Below are positions 44,615-57,302 of a stretch of DNA of 64,000 bases, piece by piece. The notes beneath the pieces were generated by a model, which saw nothing but the letters and a program-made list of their open reading frames with translations, was not told the origin of the DNA and searched no databases. Numbering within the stretch: position 1 is the first letter of the stretch; each line of letters starts with the position of its first letter. This DNA is from Rhizobium phaseoli (GTDB lineage: Bacteria; Pseudomonadota; Alphaproteobacteria; Rhizobiales; Rhizobiaceae): assembly GCF_003985125.1 (NCBI RefSeq), contig NZ_ML133572.1, forward strand, positions 186,001 through 250,000, read 5' to 3'. Made by a program: the position numbers and the translations under genes.

Positions 44615-45756
44615 GACGCAATGAGCTCCCGGCCGATCAGATAGCGGCGGATCTCGTTGGTGCCGGCGCCGATGTCGTAGAGCTTGGCGTCGCGCAGGAA
44701 GCGCTCGACCGGCCAGTCCTTGGTATAGCCGGCGCCGCCGAGCGCCTGGATCGCCTCCAGCGACACCTTCACGGCGTTCTCGCTGGCAAAAAGGATCGCG
44801 GCGGCCGCGTCGGTGCGGGTCGCCCGCCCGGCGTCGCAGGCGCGGGCAACGGAATAGACATAGGCGCGCGCCGAATTCAGCGCGACATACATGTCGGCAA
44901 TCTTGGCCTGCATTAGCTGGAAATCGCCGATCGGCTTGCCGAACTGCTTGCGATCGCGCACATAGGGCAGCACGACATCGAGGCAGGCCTGCATGATGCC
45001 GAGCGGGCCGGCGGCAAGCACGGCGCGTTCATAATCGAGGCCGGACATCAGGATCTTCACACCTTCGCCTTCCCGGCCCATCAGCGCCTCCGCCGGCACC
45101 TCGCAATCCTCAAAGACCAGCTCGGCCGTATCGCTGCCGCGCATGCCGAGCTTGGAGAGCTTCTTGGAAACGCTGAAGCCGGGCATGCCCTTCTCGATGA
45201 TGAGCGCGGAAATGCCTTTCGCGCCGGCGGCGGGATCGGTCTTGGCATAGACGACCAGCACATCGGCATGCGGCGCATTGGTGATCCAGAATTTGGTGCC
45301 GTTCAGGATGTAGCGGTCGCCCTTGCGCTCGGCCCGCAACCGCATGGACACGACGTCGGACCCGGCGCCGGCCTCCGACATGGCGAGCGAGCCGACATGT
45401 TCCCCTGAGATCAGCTTCGGCAGATGACGGCGCTTCTGTTCCGGTGAGGCCCAGCGGCGGATCTGGTTGACGCAGAGATTGGAATGGGCGCCATAACTCA
45501 GGCCGACGGAGGCCGAAGCACGCGAAACCTCCTCCATGGCGACGACATGCTCGAGGTAACCGAGACCGGCGCCACCGAATTCCTCCTCGACGGTAATCCC
45601 GTGCAGGCCGAGGGCGCCCATCCGGGGCCAGAGCTGGCGCGGAAACGTGTTGCTTTCGTCGATCTCCGCGGCCAGCGGAGCAATATGATCGGCGGCAAAC
45701 CGCGCCGTCGTGTCGCGGATCGCGTCCGCGGTTTCGCCAAGCGAAAAATCAAACAT
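44611..45756 (-). CDS. ivd: Isovaleryl-CoA dehydrogenase
   Basis: A 381-residue acyl-CoA dehydrogenase. Two features single out the isovaleryl type: the catalytic base E243 in [17 protein letters not shown], and a glycine at the position of the usual catalytic glutamate near the C-terminus ([10 protein letters not shown]). FAD-contact motif [11 protein letters not shown] and WITNAPHAD are intact. GGGAGGAG precedes ATG 45756. First gene of the leucine operon, oxidising isovaleryl-CoA to 3-methylcrotonyl-CoA for the carboxylase encoded next. Feeds from the ketoacid dehydrogenase encoded at 51570-56460. Confidence 0.93.
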   Translation of the reverse strand: MFDFSLGETADAIRDTTARFAADHIAPLAAEIDESNTFPRQLWPRMGALGLHGITVEEEFGGAGLGYLEHVVAMEEVSRASASVGLSYGAHSNLCVNQIRRWASPEQKRRHLPKLISGEHVGSLAMSEAGAGSDVVSMRLRAERKGDRYILNGTKFWITNAPHADVLVVYAKTDPAAGAKGISALIIEKGMPGFSVSKKLSKLGMRGSDTAELVFEDCEVPAEALMGREGEGVKILMSGLDYERAVLAAGPLGIMQACLDVVLPYVRDRKQFGKPIGDFQLMQAKIADMYVALNSARAYVYSVARACDAGRATRTDAAAAILFASENAVKVSLEAIQALGGAGYTKDWPVERFLRDAKLYDIGAGTNEIRRYLIGRELIAS

Positions 45757-45918
45757 GGCACTCCTCCCGCTGAAATATGTAGCGCGGGTTGCGAAAGGTT
45801 CAAAGTGCCCATGATTTTGCTGCAGGTGGGGGCTTCCCATTCAAAGTCATACACGTGTCGTTTTCCTGAAAAGATGGGAAATATGGAATATATGGAAATA
45901 AAGAACGGAGATGATCCC

Positions 45919-46179
45919 ATGCGACAATTCACGACAGGCGATCTCAACAAGCAGGTCGGCGATGTCACCGATGCTGCGAGCCGGGAGCCGGTCGTTCTCA
46001 CCCGCCATAACAAGCCGCGTTTCGTGCTGATGAGCTATGAGCATTACGAGCGGATGCGCAGCGGCATGGACCCGCGTCGTGCCCATCACATCTCGAAGAT
46101 GCCGGACGAACATGCCGAGTTGTTCGGCGAGGCGATCAGGCGGCTGGCGAAGGGTGAAGGCTACGACGATGAGTCATGA
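45919..46179 (+). CDS. Phd/YefM-type antitoxin without an evident toxin
   Basis: An 86-residue protein starting MRQFTTGDLNKQVGDVTDAA, with the Phd/YefM fold (EPVVLTRHNKPRFVLMSYEHYERM). Such proteins bind operator DNA and neutralise a partner toxin. GGAG precedes ATG 45919; the frame extends upstream to 45484, but that part is antisense to ivd. The stop region overlaps an ATG (46170) opening only 36 codons (MSHEFGTARSLQ...), perhaps the stub of a lost toxin. Divergent from ivd, and convergent with the ParE/ParD-like pair, whose toxin stop is at 46249. Confidence 0.8.
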   Translation: MRQFTTGDLNKQVGDVTDAASREPVVLTRHNKPRFVLMSYEHYERMRSGMDPRRAHHISKMPDEHAELFGEAIRRLAKGEGYDDES

Positions 46180-46248
46180 GTTTGGCACTGCCCGATCCTT
46201 GCAATGCGTGCCGGCCGAGAATTACGGGGCGGGTAATCGGCGGTTGCC

Positions 46249-46545
46249 CTATTCGTCCGGGAATAGCAATCGTTCATAGTCTACCGCGCCGTGGAGGACA
46301 TGCAGCACTTCGACTGCGTCGGCAATCCGGTAAAAAATCAGATAGTCGCCGTAGGGGCGCCGGCGGATGCCGGATTCTTCCCGGCCGGGCAGAAGGGGAA
46401 AGGAGCGGGGCATATGCCCCAGTGATTCGCACCGTTCGTAAAGCTCCCTCACGAACGTCTCGGCGCGAGCCGGATTGCCGTCCTTGATCCAGCGGCCAAT
46501 ATGCAGCATGTTTTCCCATGCCGCATCGGTAATCCTGACCTTCAT
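46249..46545 (-). CDS. parE: RelE/ParE-family toxin
   Basis: A 98-residue toxin-fold protein: MKVRITDAAWENMLHIGRWI for the first helices, then RRRPYGDYLIFYRI and VEVLHVLHGAVDYERLLF for the typical RelE/ParE C-terminal strands. Depending on the subfamily it would poison DNA gyrase (ParE) or cleave mRNA (RelE); ParE-type is favoured by the ParD-like partner. Its ATG overlaps the antitoxin stop by four bases, the standard coupled order antitoxin-toxin. Appears intact. Confidence 0.85.
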   Translation of the reverse strand: MKVRITDAAWENMLHIGRWIKDGNPARAETFVRELYERCESLGHMPRSFPLLPGREESGIRRRPYGDYLIFYRIADAVEVLHVLHGAVDYERLLFPDE

Positions 46546-46829
46546 TTCCCGGCGCTTTGATCCAACAGCCCGAGTTCCTCGCGAAGCCGCTTGAATGCCG
46601 CCTCCAAGGGCATGGTGCGCCCCGCTTCAGCGTCGGCGATGCCGCGTGCCAGTGCCTCATCCAACGCCTTCAGCTTTTCGGCGCGATCGCGTTGCTGGTT
46701 ATAGCGCTCGCGTACCAGGTCGCGGATATATTCGCTGCTCGATGCGAAGGCGCCGGTGCGCACCTGATCGCGGACGAATTGCTCCAGTTCGCCGGTGAGG
46801 CTCACGGTCATCTGGCCGGATGGTTTCAT
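46542..46829 (-). CDS. parD: ParD/CopG-family antitoxin
   Basis: A 95-residue antitoxin. The N-terminal ribbon-helix-helix reads QMTVSLTGELEQFVRDQVRTG and SSSEYIRDLVRERY, which binds the operator. The charged C-terminal half (AEKLKALDEALARGIADAEAG) would wrap the toxin. AAAGGAG lies eight bases before ATG 46829; ATG 46811 (MTVSLTGEL) is an alternative. A nested palindrome lies about 35-60 bases upstream and probably mediates autorepression. Confidence 0.87.
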   Translation of the reverse strand: MKPSGQMTVSLTGELEQFVRDQVRTGAFASSSEYIRDLVRERYNQQRDRAEKLKALDEALARGIADAEAGRTMPLEAAFKRLREELGLLDQSAGK

Positions 46830-46860
46830 GGCTACGGTCTCCTTTGCATCCTTATAACAT

Positions 46861-46887
46861 ATAGTGAAAATTAGTGACTAACACTAT
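46861..46887. promoter_or_regulatory. Nested palindrome, candidate antitoxin operator
   Basis: TTAGTGACTAA (46871-46881) is a perfect odd palindrome, bracketed by ATAGTG (46861-46866) and CACTAT (46882-46887). It sits upstream of the ParD-like gene in an AT-rich promoter stretch. Ribbon-helix-helix antitoxins bind such short inverted repeats. Confidence 0.45.
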
Positions 46888-47225
46888 TTTGTACTATTAG
46901 AGGTCTGCTGCGGCAGGGCGACTCCGACGCGGCTCGCGCGGCTTTGTTGTTCTCGAGGCCGAGGGCCCTTCCAACGCCGCTTAACCTGCCTTAGTTGCCA
47001 ACTCGGAAAATTTCGACCGCGAAATTCCCCGTCCTTCTTTCAAATTTCTTGATTCACCGAACATCTAGATAAGAGGCGGATTACACCGTTCTCACACGCA
47101 CATTTATACGACCATCGGGAATAACGCTTCAAATTTTCCTCATCAGAGCTCCTGGTTGCTTCAGCAAATCCTTCGTGACGACGATGCCACCATGTTCACG
47201 AAAGCGCGAAGCCAGTCAGTTCGCG
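46888..47225. other. Intergenic region without recognised genes
   Basis: About 340 bases between the antitoxin promoter and the AraC-type regulator stop. I see no ORF with coding character, tRNA or strong hairpin. The composition is more AT-rich between 46990 and 47170 than the surrounding genes. It may be a leftover of the region into which the toxin-antitoxin genes inserted. Confidence 0.5.
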
Positions 47226-48251
47226 TCAAGCGTTTCGACTGACAAAAGTTTGATTTTCCGCTTCCTCCCGCCGGAAAGCCTCCGGGCTCTTGCCCATCCA
47301 TTTCCGGAAGGCCCGGAAGAAGGCGCTGGGTTCGGAATAGCCGAGTTGTACGGCGATCTCGCCGATGGTCTTCGAGGTGTTCAGCAGCAGTTCGACGGCA
47401 AGGTCACGGCGGATATCGTCCTTGATGGCGGCATAGCTTTGTCCCTCGTCGTGCAGGCGGTGGCGGAGTGTGGAGGAGGGCATGCGCATATCGGCGGCAA
47501 GTGCTGCAAAACTCGTCCAGGCAGCCGGTGTCGCCTGGTTCAAGCGCCGGCGGACGGCGGCGGCGATGCCGGCGTCGTAACGGTAGCGCACCAGAATATT
47601 GGCGGGCGCACCGCGCAGGAACTGCTTCAGCGCCTGTTCACTGCGGGAAACCGGCAGGTCGAGCATGGCGCTGTCGAAGCCGAGCCGGCTGATCGATTGC
47701 GAGAAGCGCACCGGCGCGCCGAAGAAGAGCCGGTAGTCGGCCCCTTGTTTGGGTTCGGCGCAGCGGAAATCGACGAGGCGGATCGGAATGCGCCGCCCGA
47801 CCAGCCAGCAGATAATGCCGTGCAGGATGATCCAGTAGGTTCGATAGGCGAAGGCCGAACGCGGGCCGCCGGCTTCCCTAAGCTCGACTTCGGCGAGACC
47901 GTCGCGGATGACGAGCTGCCCCCGGGGATCGTCGAGCACGACGGCGAGGAAGCGCAGCGCCCGGCGTAGCGCATGACCGAGTGTCGGCGCGTGCAGCACG
48001 CAATGGCAGAGCAGCGTGAAGCTGCCGCTGCGCATCGGGCGGGCGCCCATGCCGAAGAATTCGTCGTTGAGTTCGGCAGCGATTGCCAGCCACAGGGCGC
48101 CATAAGTCTCCGCTGAAACCGGCTGGTCGATGACAGCAGGCAGCCCGACGCGGGTGAGGATCGGTGCCGTCGGCTTGCCGAGCCGCCGCAGGCTGTCCAG
48201 CGCCTCCTCCACGAAACCCGGTGCGATCATGCGTCGCTCGATCTCGGCCAT
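47226..48251 (-). CDS. AraC-family transcriptional regulator (OruR/ArgR-like type)
   Basis: A 341-residue regulator. The N-terminal two thirds match the 'arabinose-binding domain of AraC-type' family that includes OruR and similar amino-acid catabolism regulators (PVSAETYGALWLAIAAELND, FTLLCHCVLHAPTLGHALRR). The C-terminal double helix-turn-helix reads SSTLRHRLHDEGQSYAAIKDD and IGEIAVQLGYSEPSAFFRAFRKWMGKSPEAFR. It is divergent from the valine/isoleucine operon starting at 48388, with 136 bases between, and is the likely activator of that operon (inference from layout). Confidence 0.88.
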   Translation of the reverse strand: MAEIERRMIAPGFVEEALDSLRRLGKPTAPILTRVGLPAVIDQPVSAETYGALWLAIAAELNDEFFGMGARPMRSGSFTLLCHCVLHAPTLGHALRRALRFLAVVLDDPRGQLVIRDGLAEVELREAGGPRSAFAYRTYWIILHGIICWLVGRRIPIRLVDFRCAEPKQGADYRLFFGAPVRFSQSISRLGFDSAMLDLPVSRSEQALKQFLRGAPANILVRYRYDAGIAAAVRRRLNQATPAAWTSFAALAADMRMPSSTLRHRLHDEGQSYAAIKDDIRRDLAVELLLNTSKTIGEIAVQLGYSEPSAFFRAFRKWMGKSPEAFRREEAENQTFVSRNA

Positions 48252-48387
48252 GCCAATCCTCGCTATGGCAAAACTGGCCGAAATTATGGAGCAGTTCTGT
48301 CATCGCTTGCAATAGGTGGAGCGAATAGAATCGCTGCTGCCGGTTGCACCTGGAGGAGGGCGCCTACCGGCAGGGAGAACCGGATTC

Positions 48388-49155
<768 letters not shown>

Positions 49156-49175
49156 GCGTCGCCAGAGGAGGAAAG

Positions 49176-50363
49176 ATGGCATTGCAGGACCCTATCGTCG
49201 TCACCGGTGCGGCGCGCACCCCGATTGGCAGCTTTCAGGGAGAGCTGAAGGAGGCGGCCGCACCCGAGCTTGGGGCAACGGCGATCCGCGCAGCACTCGA
49301 GCGCAGCTGGGTCGAAGCGGAGGCGATCGAGGAAGTCATCTTCGGCTGCGTGCTGCCGGCAGGGCAGGGGCAGGCGCCGGCGCGTCAGGCGGCCATCCAT
49401 GCCGGCCTGCCATTTTCAACCGGGGCCAGCACCGTCAACAAAATGTGCGGTTCGGGCATGAAGGCGGTGATGATGGCCCATGACCTGATCGCCGCAGGCA
49501 GCGCCTCGGTGGCCGTCGCCGGCGGCATGGAAAGCATGACCAACGCGCCCTATCTCCTTGACAGGGCCCGTGGCGGCTACAGGCTCGGCCATGGGCGTGT
49601 CGTGGATCACATGTTCCTCGACGGGCTGGAGGATGCTTATGACAAGGGGCGCTTGATGGGCAGCTTCGCGGAGGATTGCGCCGAGGCCTATCAGTTCACG
49701 CGTGACGCGCAGGACAACTACGCGATCGCCTCCCTGACGCGGGCGCAGAAGGCGATTGCCGACGGCTGTTTCGAAAGCGAGATTGTGCCGGTCACGGTCA
49801 AATCGGGCAAAGCCGAGCAGGTGGCAAGCCGCGATGAACAGCCCGGCAAGGCCAGGCTCGACAAGATCCCGACGCTGAAGCCCGCCTTCCGCGACGGCGG
49901 CACGGTGACTGCGGCCAATTCCAGCTCGATCTCCGATGGCGCGGCAGCACTTGTGCTGATGCGTCGCTCCGAGGCCGAGCGTCGCGGTCTGACGCCGCTC
50001 GCCACAATCCTCGGCCACGCCACCCATTCACAGGCGCCCAATCTGTTCGCTACCGCCCCGATCGGCGCGCTGCAGAAACTCTCCGATCGCACCGGCCTGG
50101 CGCTTTCCGACGTCGATCTCTTCGAGATCAACGAGGCTTTCGCCGTCGTCGCCATGGCGGCGATGCGCGATCTCGACTTGCCGCATGAAAAGGTGAACGT
50201 TCATGGCGGCGCCTGTGCGCTCGGCCATCCTATCGGGGCGTCTGGGGCCCGCATCCTGGTGACGTTGCTTGCGGCGCTGGAGCGCTACGACGTGAAACGC
50301 GGCATGGCAGCACTCTGCATCGGTGGCGGCGAGGCGACGGCCGTCGCCATCGAGCGGCACTAG
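49176..50363 (+). CDS. Acetyl-CoA C-acyltransferase (thiolase)
   Basis: A 395-residue thiolase. The acyl-accepting cysteine is C91 ([12 protein letters not shown]), the catalytic histidine is in [19 protein letters not shown] and the second cysteine in [14 protein letters not shown] 49176 is chosen because GAGGAGG lies directly before it; ATG 49152, overlapping the SDR stop, would add eight residues. Probably cleaves 2-methylacetoacetyl-CoA to acetyl-CoA and propionyl-CoA in isoleucine catabolism, although acetoacetyl-CoA is also a natural substrate for the family. Confidence 0.9.
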   Translation: MALQDPIVVTGAARTPIGSFQGELKEAAAPELGATAIRAALERSWVEAEAIEEVIFGCVLPAGQGQAPARQAAIHAGLPFSTGASTVNKMCGSGMKAVMMAHDLIAAGSASVAVAGGMESMTNAPYLLDRARGGYRLGHGRVVDHMFLDGLEDAYDKGRLMGSFAEDCAEAYQFTRDAQDNYAIASLTRAQKAIADGCFESEIVPVTVKSGKAEQVASRDEQPGKARLDKIPTLKPAFRDGGTVTAANSSSISDGAAALVLMRRSEAERRGLTPLATILGHATHSQAPNLFATAPIGALQKLSDRTGLALSDVDLFEINEAFAVVAMAAMRDLDLPHEKVNVHGGACALGHPIGASGARILVTLLAALERYDVKRGMAALCIGGGEATAVAIERH

Positions 50364-50379
50364 CGGGGAGGCGAGCCAC

Positions 50380-52802
<2,423 letters not shown>

Positions 52803-52803
52803 C

Positions 52804-53817
52804 ATGGCCAGGATGACGATGATCGAGGCCGTGCGCAGCGCCATGGACGTCTCGATGGCGAAGGACGACAATGTCGTGGTGTTCGGCGAGGATGTCGGCT
52901 ATTTCGGCGGCGTTTTCCGCTGCACCCAGGGCCTGCAGGCAAAATACGGCAGAACACGCTGCTTCGATACGCCGATCAGCGAGTCCGGCATTGTCGGCAC
53001 GGCGATCGGCATGGCCGCTTATGGGCTGAAGCCCTGCGTCGAAATCCAGTTCGCCGATTATATGTATCCTGCCTATGACCAGCTGACGCAGGAGGCAGCG
53101 CGCATCCGCTACCGCTCCAACGGCGATTTCACCTGCCCGATCGTCGTGCGTATGCCGACCGGCGGCGGCATCTTCGGCGGCCAGACGCACAGTCAGAGCC
53201 CGGAAGCACTCTTTACGCATGTCTGCGGCCTGAAGGTGATCGTGCCTTCCAACCCTTACGATGCCAAGGGCTTGCTGATCGCGGCGATCGAGGATCCCGA
53301 TCCCGTCATGTTCCTGGAACCGAAGCGGCTCTATAACGGCCCCTTCGACGGCCATCACGAGCGGCCGGTGACACCCTGGTCAAAACACGACCTCGGCGAG
53401 GTGCCCGACGGCCATTACACCATACCGATCGGCAAGGCCGAAGTGCGGCGCGCCGGGTCTGCGGTGACCGTGGTTGCCTATGGCACGATGGTGCATGTGG
53501 CGCTTGCCGCGGCCGAGGATGCCGGGATCGATGCCGAGGTGATCGATTTGAGAAGCCTGCTGCCGCTCGATCTCGATACGATCGTCAAATCGGTCACCAA
53601 GACCGGGCGCTGCGTCGTCGTCCATGAGGCGACCCTCACCTCGGGCTTCGGCGCCGAAGTCGTGTCGCTGGTGCAGGAACATTGCTTCTATCATCTCGAA
53701 GCGCCTGTCGTGCGCGTCGCCGGCTGGGACACGCCCTATCCGCATGCGCAGGAGTGGGACTATTTTCCCGGTCCCGGCCGGGTCGGGCGGGCGCTTGCCG
53801 AAGTCATGGAGGCCTGA
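52804..53817 (+). CDS. bkdA2: Branched-chain 2-oxoacid dehydrogenase E1 beta subunit
   Basis: A 337-residue partner of E1 alpha. Conserved stretches: VVVFGEDVGYFGGVFRCT, TPISESGIVGTAIGMA, EIQFADYMYPAYDQL, and the C-terminal HEATLTSGFGAEV with VAGWDTPYPHAQE, which marks the branched-chain type. One base separates it from the E1 alpha stop, and three bases lie between it and the E2 gene. Confidence 0.94.
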   Translation: MARMTMIEAVRSAMDVSMAKDDNVVVFGEDVGYFGGVFRCTQGLQAKYGRTRCFDTPISESGIVGTAIGMAAYGLKPCVEIQFADYMYPAYDQLTQEAARIRYRSNGDFTCPIVVRMPTGGGIFGGQTHSQSPEALFTHVCGLKVIVPSNPYDAKGLLIAAIEDPDPVMFLEPKRLYNGPFDGHHERPVTPWSKHDLGEVPDGHYTIPIGKAEVRRAGSAVTVVAYGTMVHVALAAAEDAGIDAEVIDLRSLLPLDLDTIVKSVTKTGRCVVVHEATLTSGFGAEVVSLVQEHCFYHLEAPVVRVAGWDTPYPHAQEWDYFPGPGRVGRALAEVMEA

Positions 53818-53820
53818 GCC

Positions 53821-55059
53821 GTGGGCGAATTCATCATCAAGATGCCGGATGTCGGCGAGGGGGTCGCCGAGGCCGAGCTGGTGGAATGGCACGTCAAGGC
53901 AGGAGATCCGGTTCGCGAGGACATGGTGATCGCCGCCGTCATGACCGACAAGGCGACGGTCGAAATTCCATCACCCGTCAGCGGCACCGTCATCTGGCTT
54001 GCCGGCGAGATAGGAGATCGGATCGCGGTCAAGGCGCCGCTGGTGCGGATCGAAACGGCGGGCAATGCCGGCGAGGCTCCGCCTGTACAGATCTCACAGG
54101 CGCCGGTTGCGGAACCGGTCAAGGTCGAAGCTGCACGGCCGGCTCCGGCTGCTGCGGCCCCGCCGGCTCCCGCCTCGCCTCCGGCCGAAAAGCCGCTGGC
54201 AGCCCCCTCTGTGCGGCTCTTCGCCAGGGAAAGCGGCGTCGATCTCCGGCAAGTGCAGGGCACCGGACCTGCCGGACGCATCCTGCGCGAGGATGTCGAG
54301 CAGTTTCTGTCTCAGGGAGCAGCGCCAGCAACGGCAAAGAATGGTCTCGTCAGAAAGACCGCGACCGAGGAGATCAAGCTGACCGGCCTGCGCCGCCGCA
54401 TCGCCGAGAAGATGGTGCTGTCCACCTCGCGCATTCCCCACATCACCTATGTGGAGGAAGTCGACATGACCGCGCTCGAGGAATTGCGCGCCACGATGAA
54501 CAGCGACCGCCGGGAAGGGCACTCGAAGCTGACAGTGCTGCCCTTCCTGATGCGGGCGCTGATCAAGGCCATTTCCCAACAGCCCGAGGTCAACGCCACC
54601 TTCGACGACGATGCCGGCATCATCACACGCCACAGTGCCGTGCATATCGGCATCGCCACGCAGACGCCCGCCGGTCTGACCGTGCCGGTGGTGCGGCACG
54701 CGGAAGCACGCGGCATCTGGGATTGCGCCGCAGAGATGGTCCGGTTGGCGGAGGCCGCGCGGTCGGGAACGGCGACGCGCGATGAGCTTTCCGGCTCGAC
54801 CATCACCATCAGTTCGCTTGGGGCACTCGGCGGCATCGTCTCGACACCCGTCATCAACCATCCCGAAGTGGCGATCATCGGCGTCAACAAGATCGCCACG
54901 CGCCCGGTCTGGGATGGCACGCAGTTCGTGCCGCGCAAGATGATGAACCTCTCCTCGAGCTTCGATCATCGCATCATCGACGGCTGGGATGCGGCGACCT
55001 TCGTGCAGCGCATTCGCACGCTCCTCGAAACCCCGGCGCTCATTTTCATCGAAGGCTGA
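53821..55059 (+). CDS. bkdB: Branched-chain 2-oxoacid dehydrogenase E2 (dihydrolipoamide acyltransferase)
   Basis: A 412-residue acyltransferase starting with GTG. One lipoyl domain carries the lipoyl lysine K44 ([11 protein letters not shown]). An Ala/Pro-rich linker (residues ~95-135) leads to the E1/E3-binding domain ([23 protein letters not shown]) and the catalytic domain with the active-site histidine in [15 protein letters not shown]. Transfers branched acyl groups to CoA; core of the complex. Confidence 0.93.
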   Translation: MGEFIIKMPDVGEGVAEAELVEWHVKAGDPVREDMVIAAVMTDKATVEIPSPVSGTVIWLAGEIGDRIAVKAPLVRIETAGNAGEAPPVQISQAPVAEPVKVEAARPAPAAAAPPAPASPPAEKPLAAPSVRLFARESGVDLRQVQGTGPAGRILREDVEQFLSQGAAPATAKNGLVRKTATEEIKLTGLRRRIAEKMVLSTSRIPHITYVEEVDMTALEELRATMNSDRREGHSKLTVLPFLMRALIKAISQQPEVNATFDDDAGIITRHSAVHIGIATQTPAGLTVPVVRHAEARGIWDCAAEMVRLAEAARSGTATRDELSGSTITISSLGALGGIVSTPVINHPEVAIIGVNKIATRPVWDGTQFVPRKMMNLSSSFDHRIIDGWDAATFVQRIRTLLETPALIFIEG

Positions 55060-55062
55060 TCC

Positions 55063-56460
55063 ATGAAAGAGATTGTCTGCAAGCTCCTCGTCATCGGCGC
55101 CGGCCCGGGTGGTTATGTCTGCGCCATCCGCGCCGGGCAGCTCGGCATCGATACCGTCATCGTCGAGGCTGGCAAGCCGGGCGGCACCTGCCTGACGGTT
55201 GGCTGCATTCCCTCCAAGGCGCTGATCCATGCGGCCGAGGAGTTCGACGCCACGCAGAAGATGCTCGCCGGCAAGAATCCGATGGGCATTCGCGTCGAAG
55301 GCGCCTCGATCGATCTTGGCAGGACGATCGCCTGGAAGGACGGCATCGTCGGCCGGCTGACGGGCGGCGTCTCGGGGCTCTTGCAGAAGGCGCGGGTCAA
55401 GATCGTCCATGGCCGGGCTCATTTTCGCGATGGCAAGACGGTGGAGGTCGAGACGGAAACCGGCCAGCAGATCATCCGCGCCGAGACCGTGGTGATCGCC
55501 ACCGGCTCCGATCCGGTGGAGCTTTCCAACCTGCCATTCGGCGGCCGCGTCATCTCCTCGACCGAGGCGCTGTCGCTGACCGAGCTGCCGAAAAAGCTGG
55601 TCGTGATCGGCGGCGGTTATATCGGCCTGGAGCTCGGAATGGCCTTCGCCAAGATGGGATCGGAGTTAACGGTCGTCGAGGCGACGCCGCAGGTATTGCC
55701 GCTTTATGATGCCGAACTCGTGCGGCCCGTCATGCGCAAGCTCACCGAAAGCGGCATCCGGGTGCTGACGGGTGCAAAAGCGACGGGTCTTGCCGACAAC
55801 GGCGAGGCGTTGCTTGTCGAAACCTCCGATGGCCGGCGAGAAAGCCTGCCGGCCGACCGCATCCTCGTGACCGTCGGTCGCCGCCCGCGAACGGCGGGAT
55901 CCGGTCTCGAAGAGCTCGACCTCGATCGCGCCGGTCCCTATCTCAGGATCGACGATCGCTGCCGCACCTCGATGCGCGGCATCTATGCGATCGGCGACGT
56001 GACCGGCGAGCCGATGCTGGCGCACCGGGCCATGGCGCAAGGTGAAATGGTGGCGGAGATCATCGCCGGCAAGAAGCGCGCCTGGGACAAGCGCTGCATT
56101 CCCGCCATCTGCTTTACCAACCCCGAGATCGTCAGCGCCGGCCTCTCGCCGGCGGAAGCGCAGGCGCAAGGCTATGAAATCCGCACCGGCCAGTTTCCGT
56201 TCAGCGCCAATGGACGGGCGATGACAATGCTCTCGGAGGAGGGTTTCGTGCGCGTCGTCGCCCGTGCCGACACCAATCTCGTTCTCGGCCTGCAGGCGGT
56301 CGGGGCAGGGGTCTCCGAACTCTCGGCGGCCTTTGCCCTGGCGATCGAGATGGGCGCGCGCCTGGAGGATATTGCAGGCACCATCCACGCCCATCCGACC
56401 CGCAGTGAAGCGGTCATGGAGGCAGCGCTGAAAGCCTTGGGGAACGCTTTGCACATCTGA
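55063..56460 (+). CDS. lpdV: Dihydrolipoyl dehydrogenase, E3 component
   Basis: A 465-residue flavoprotein. FAD motif LLVIGAGPGGYVCAIRAGQLG; redox-active disulfide C43/C48 in GGTCLTVGCIPSK; NAD motif LVVIGGGYIGLELGMAFAKMG; and the dimer-interface histidine in HAHPTRSEAVMEAAL. Reoxidises the lipoyl group of E2 with NAD. It ends the operon; the next genes are convergent. Confidence 0.93.
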   Translation: MKEIVCKLLVIGAGPGGYVCAIRAGQLGIDTVIVEAGKPGGTCLTVGCIPSKALIHAAEEFDATQKMLAGKNPMGIRVEGASIDLGRTIAWKDGIVGRLTGGVSGLLQKARVKIVHGRAHFRDGKTVEVETETGQQIIRAETVVIATGSDPVELSNLPFGGRVISSTEALSLTELPKKLVVIGGGYIGLELGMAFAKMGSELTVVEATPQVLPLYDAELVRPVMRKLTESGIRVLTGAKATGLADNGEALLVETSDGRRESLPADRILVTVGRRPRTAGSGLEELDLDRAGPYLRIDDRCRTSMRGIYAIGDVTGEPMLAHRAMAQGEMVAEIIAGKKRAWDKRCIPAICFTNPEIVSAGLSPAEAQAQGYEIRTGQFPFSANGRAMTMLSEEGFVRVVARADTNLVLGLQAVGAGVSELSAAFALAIEMGARLEDIAGTIHAHPTRSEAVMEAALKALGNALHI

Positions 56461-56512
56461 GCCGAGCTGGCCAAGACGACGGGATGGCGGCCGGGCCATG
56501 CCCTTCGTTCGA

Positions 56513-57274
56513 TCACTTCGGCTTATTGGCCATCAGATTCCCGAGCTCCATCGGGAAGGGAAACAAGATCGTCGAAGTCTTCTCGCTGGCGATGACGTTC
56601 AAAGTGCTCAAGTATCGAAGTTGCATCGCCTCAGGCTGCCTGGCCAGAATTTCGGCCGCCTCCAGCAGCTTCGCTGCAGCTTGCTGTTCGCCCTCGGCAT
56701 TGATGACCTTTGCGCGGCGTTCGCGTTCGGCTTCCGCTTGGCGAGCAATCGCACGGATCATCGACTCGTTGATGTCGACATGTTTGATCTCGACGGTGGC
56801 TACTTTAATTCCCCAAGCATCCGTTTGAGAATCCAGGATTTCCTGAATATCCGAGTTGAGCCTGTCACGTTCTGCCAGCATTTCATCAAGGTCGTGCTTG
56901 CCGAGCACGGAGCGCAACGTTGTCTGAGCAAGTTGGCTTGTTGCCATCATGAAATCTTCGACCTGAATTGTCGACTTCTCGGGGTCAATAACCCTGAAAT
57001 AGATCACTGCGCTGACCCGAACCGAGACATTGTCATGTGAGATGACGTCCTGGCTCGGGACATCGAGCACGCGCGTGCGCAAGTCGACCCGGATCATCTG
57101 CTGGACATAGGGGATGAGCAGAAACAAGCCGGGTCCCTTGACTCCGGTAAAGCGGCCAAGTGTGAACACGACGCCGCGTTCATATTCCCTCAGGATCTTG
57201 ACGGCGGATGCGAGGATGGCGACCAAAATGACAATGGCGACCAAATAGAAGGCAAGATCTGCAAACATATCCAT
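56513..57274 (-). CDS. Slipin/stomatin-like SPFH membrane protein
   Basis: A 253-residue protein with an N-terminal membrane segment (residues ~3-27) followed by the SPFH domain ([29 protein letters not shown] is its start) and a C-terminal helical region rich in A, E, Q and R. GGAGGAGGAG before ATG 57274 fixes the start. It forms oligomers at membrane microdomains and is the classical partner of NfeD-type proteases, which lie immediately upstream (28 bases) and would cleave its C-terminal tail. Confidence 0.9.
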   Translation of the reverse strand: MDMFADLAFYLVAIVILVAILASAVKILREYERGVVFTLGRFTGVKGPGLFLLIPYVQQMIRVDLRTRVLDVPSQDVISHDNVSVRVSAVIYFRVIDPEKSTIQVEDFMMATSQLAQTTLRSVLGKHDLDEMLAERDRLNSDIQEILDSQTDAWGIKVATVEIKHVDINESMIRAIARQAEAERERRAKVINAEGEQQAAAKLLEAAEILARQPEAMQLRYLSTLNVIASEKTSTILFPFPMELGNLMANKPK

Positions 57275-57302
57275 GACTCCTCCTCCTGCTTCCGGAGCGC
57301 CG

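Noticed and set aside
46176-46487. 103-codon plus-strand frame over the toxin gene region
   Set aside because: Mostly antisense to the RelE/ParE gene; only its first few residues are of possible interest as a toxin stub.
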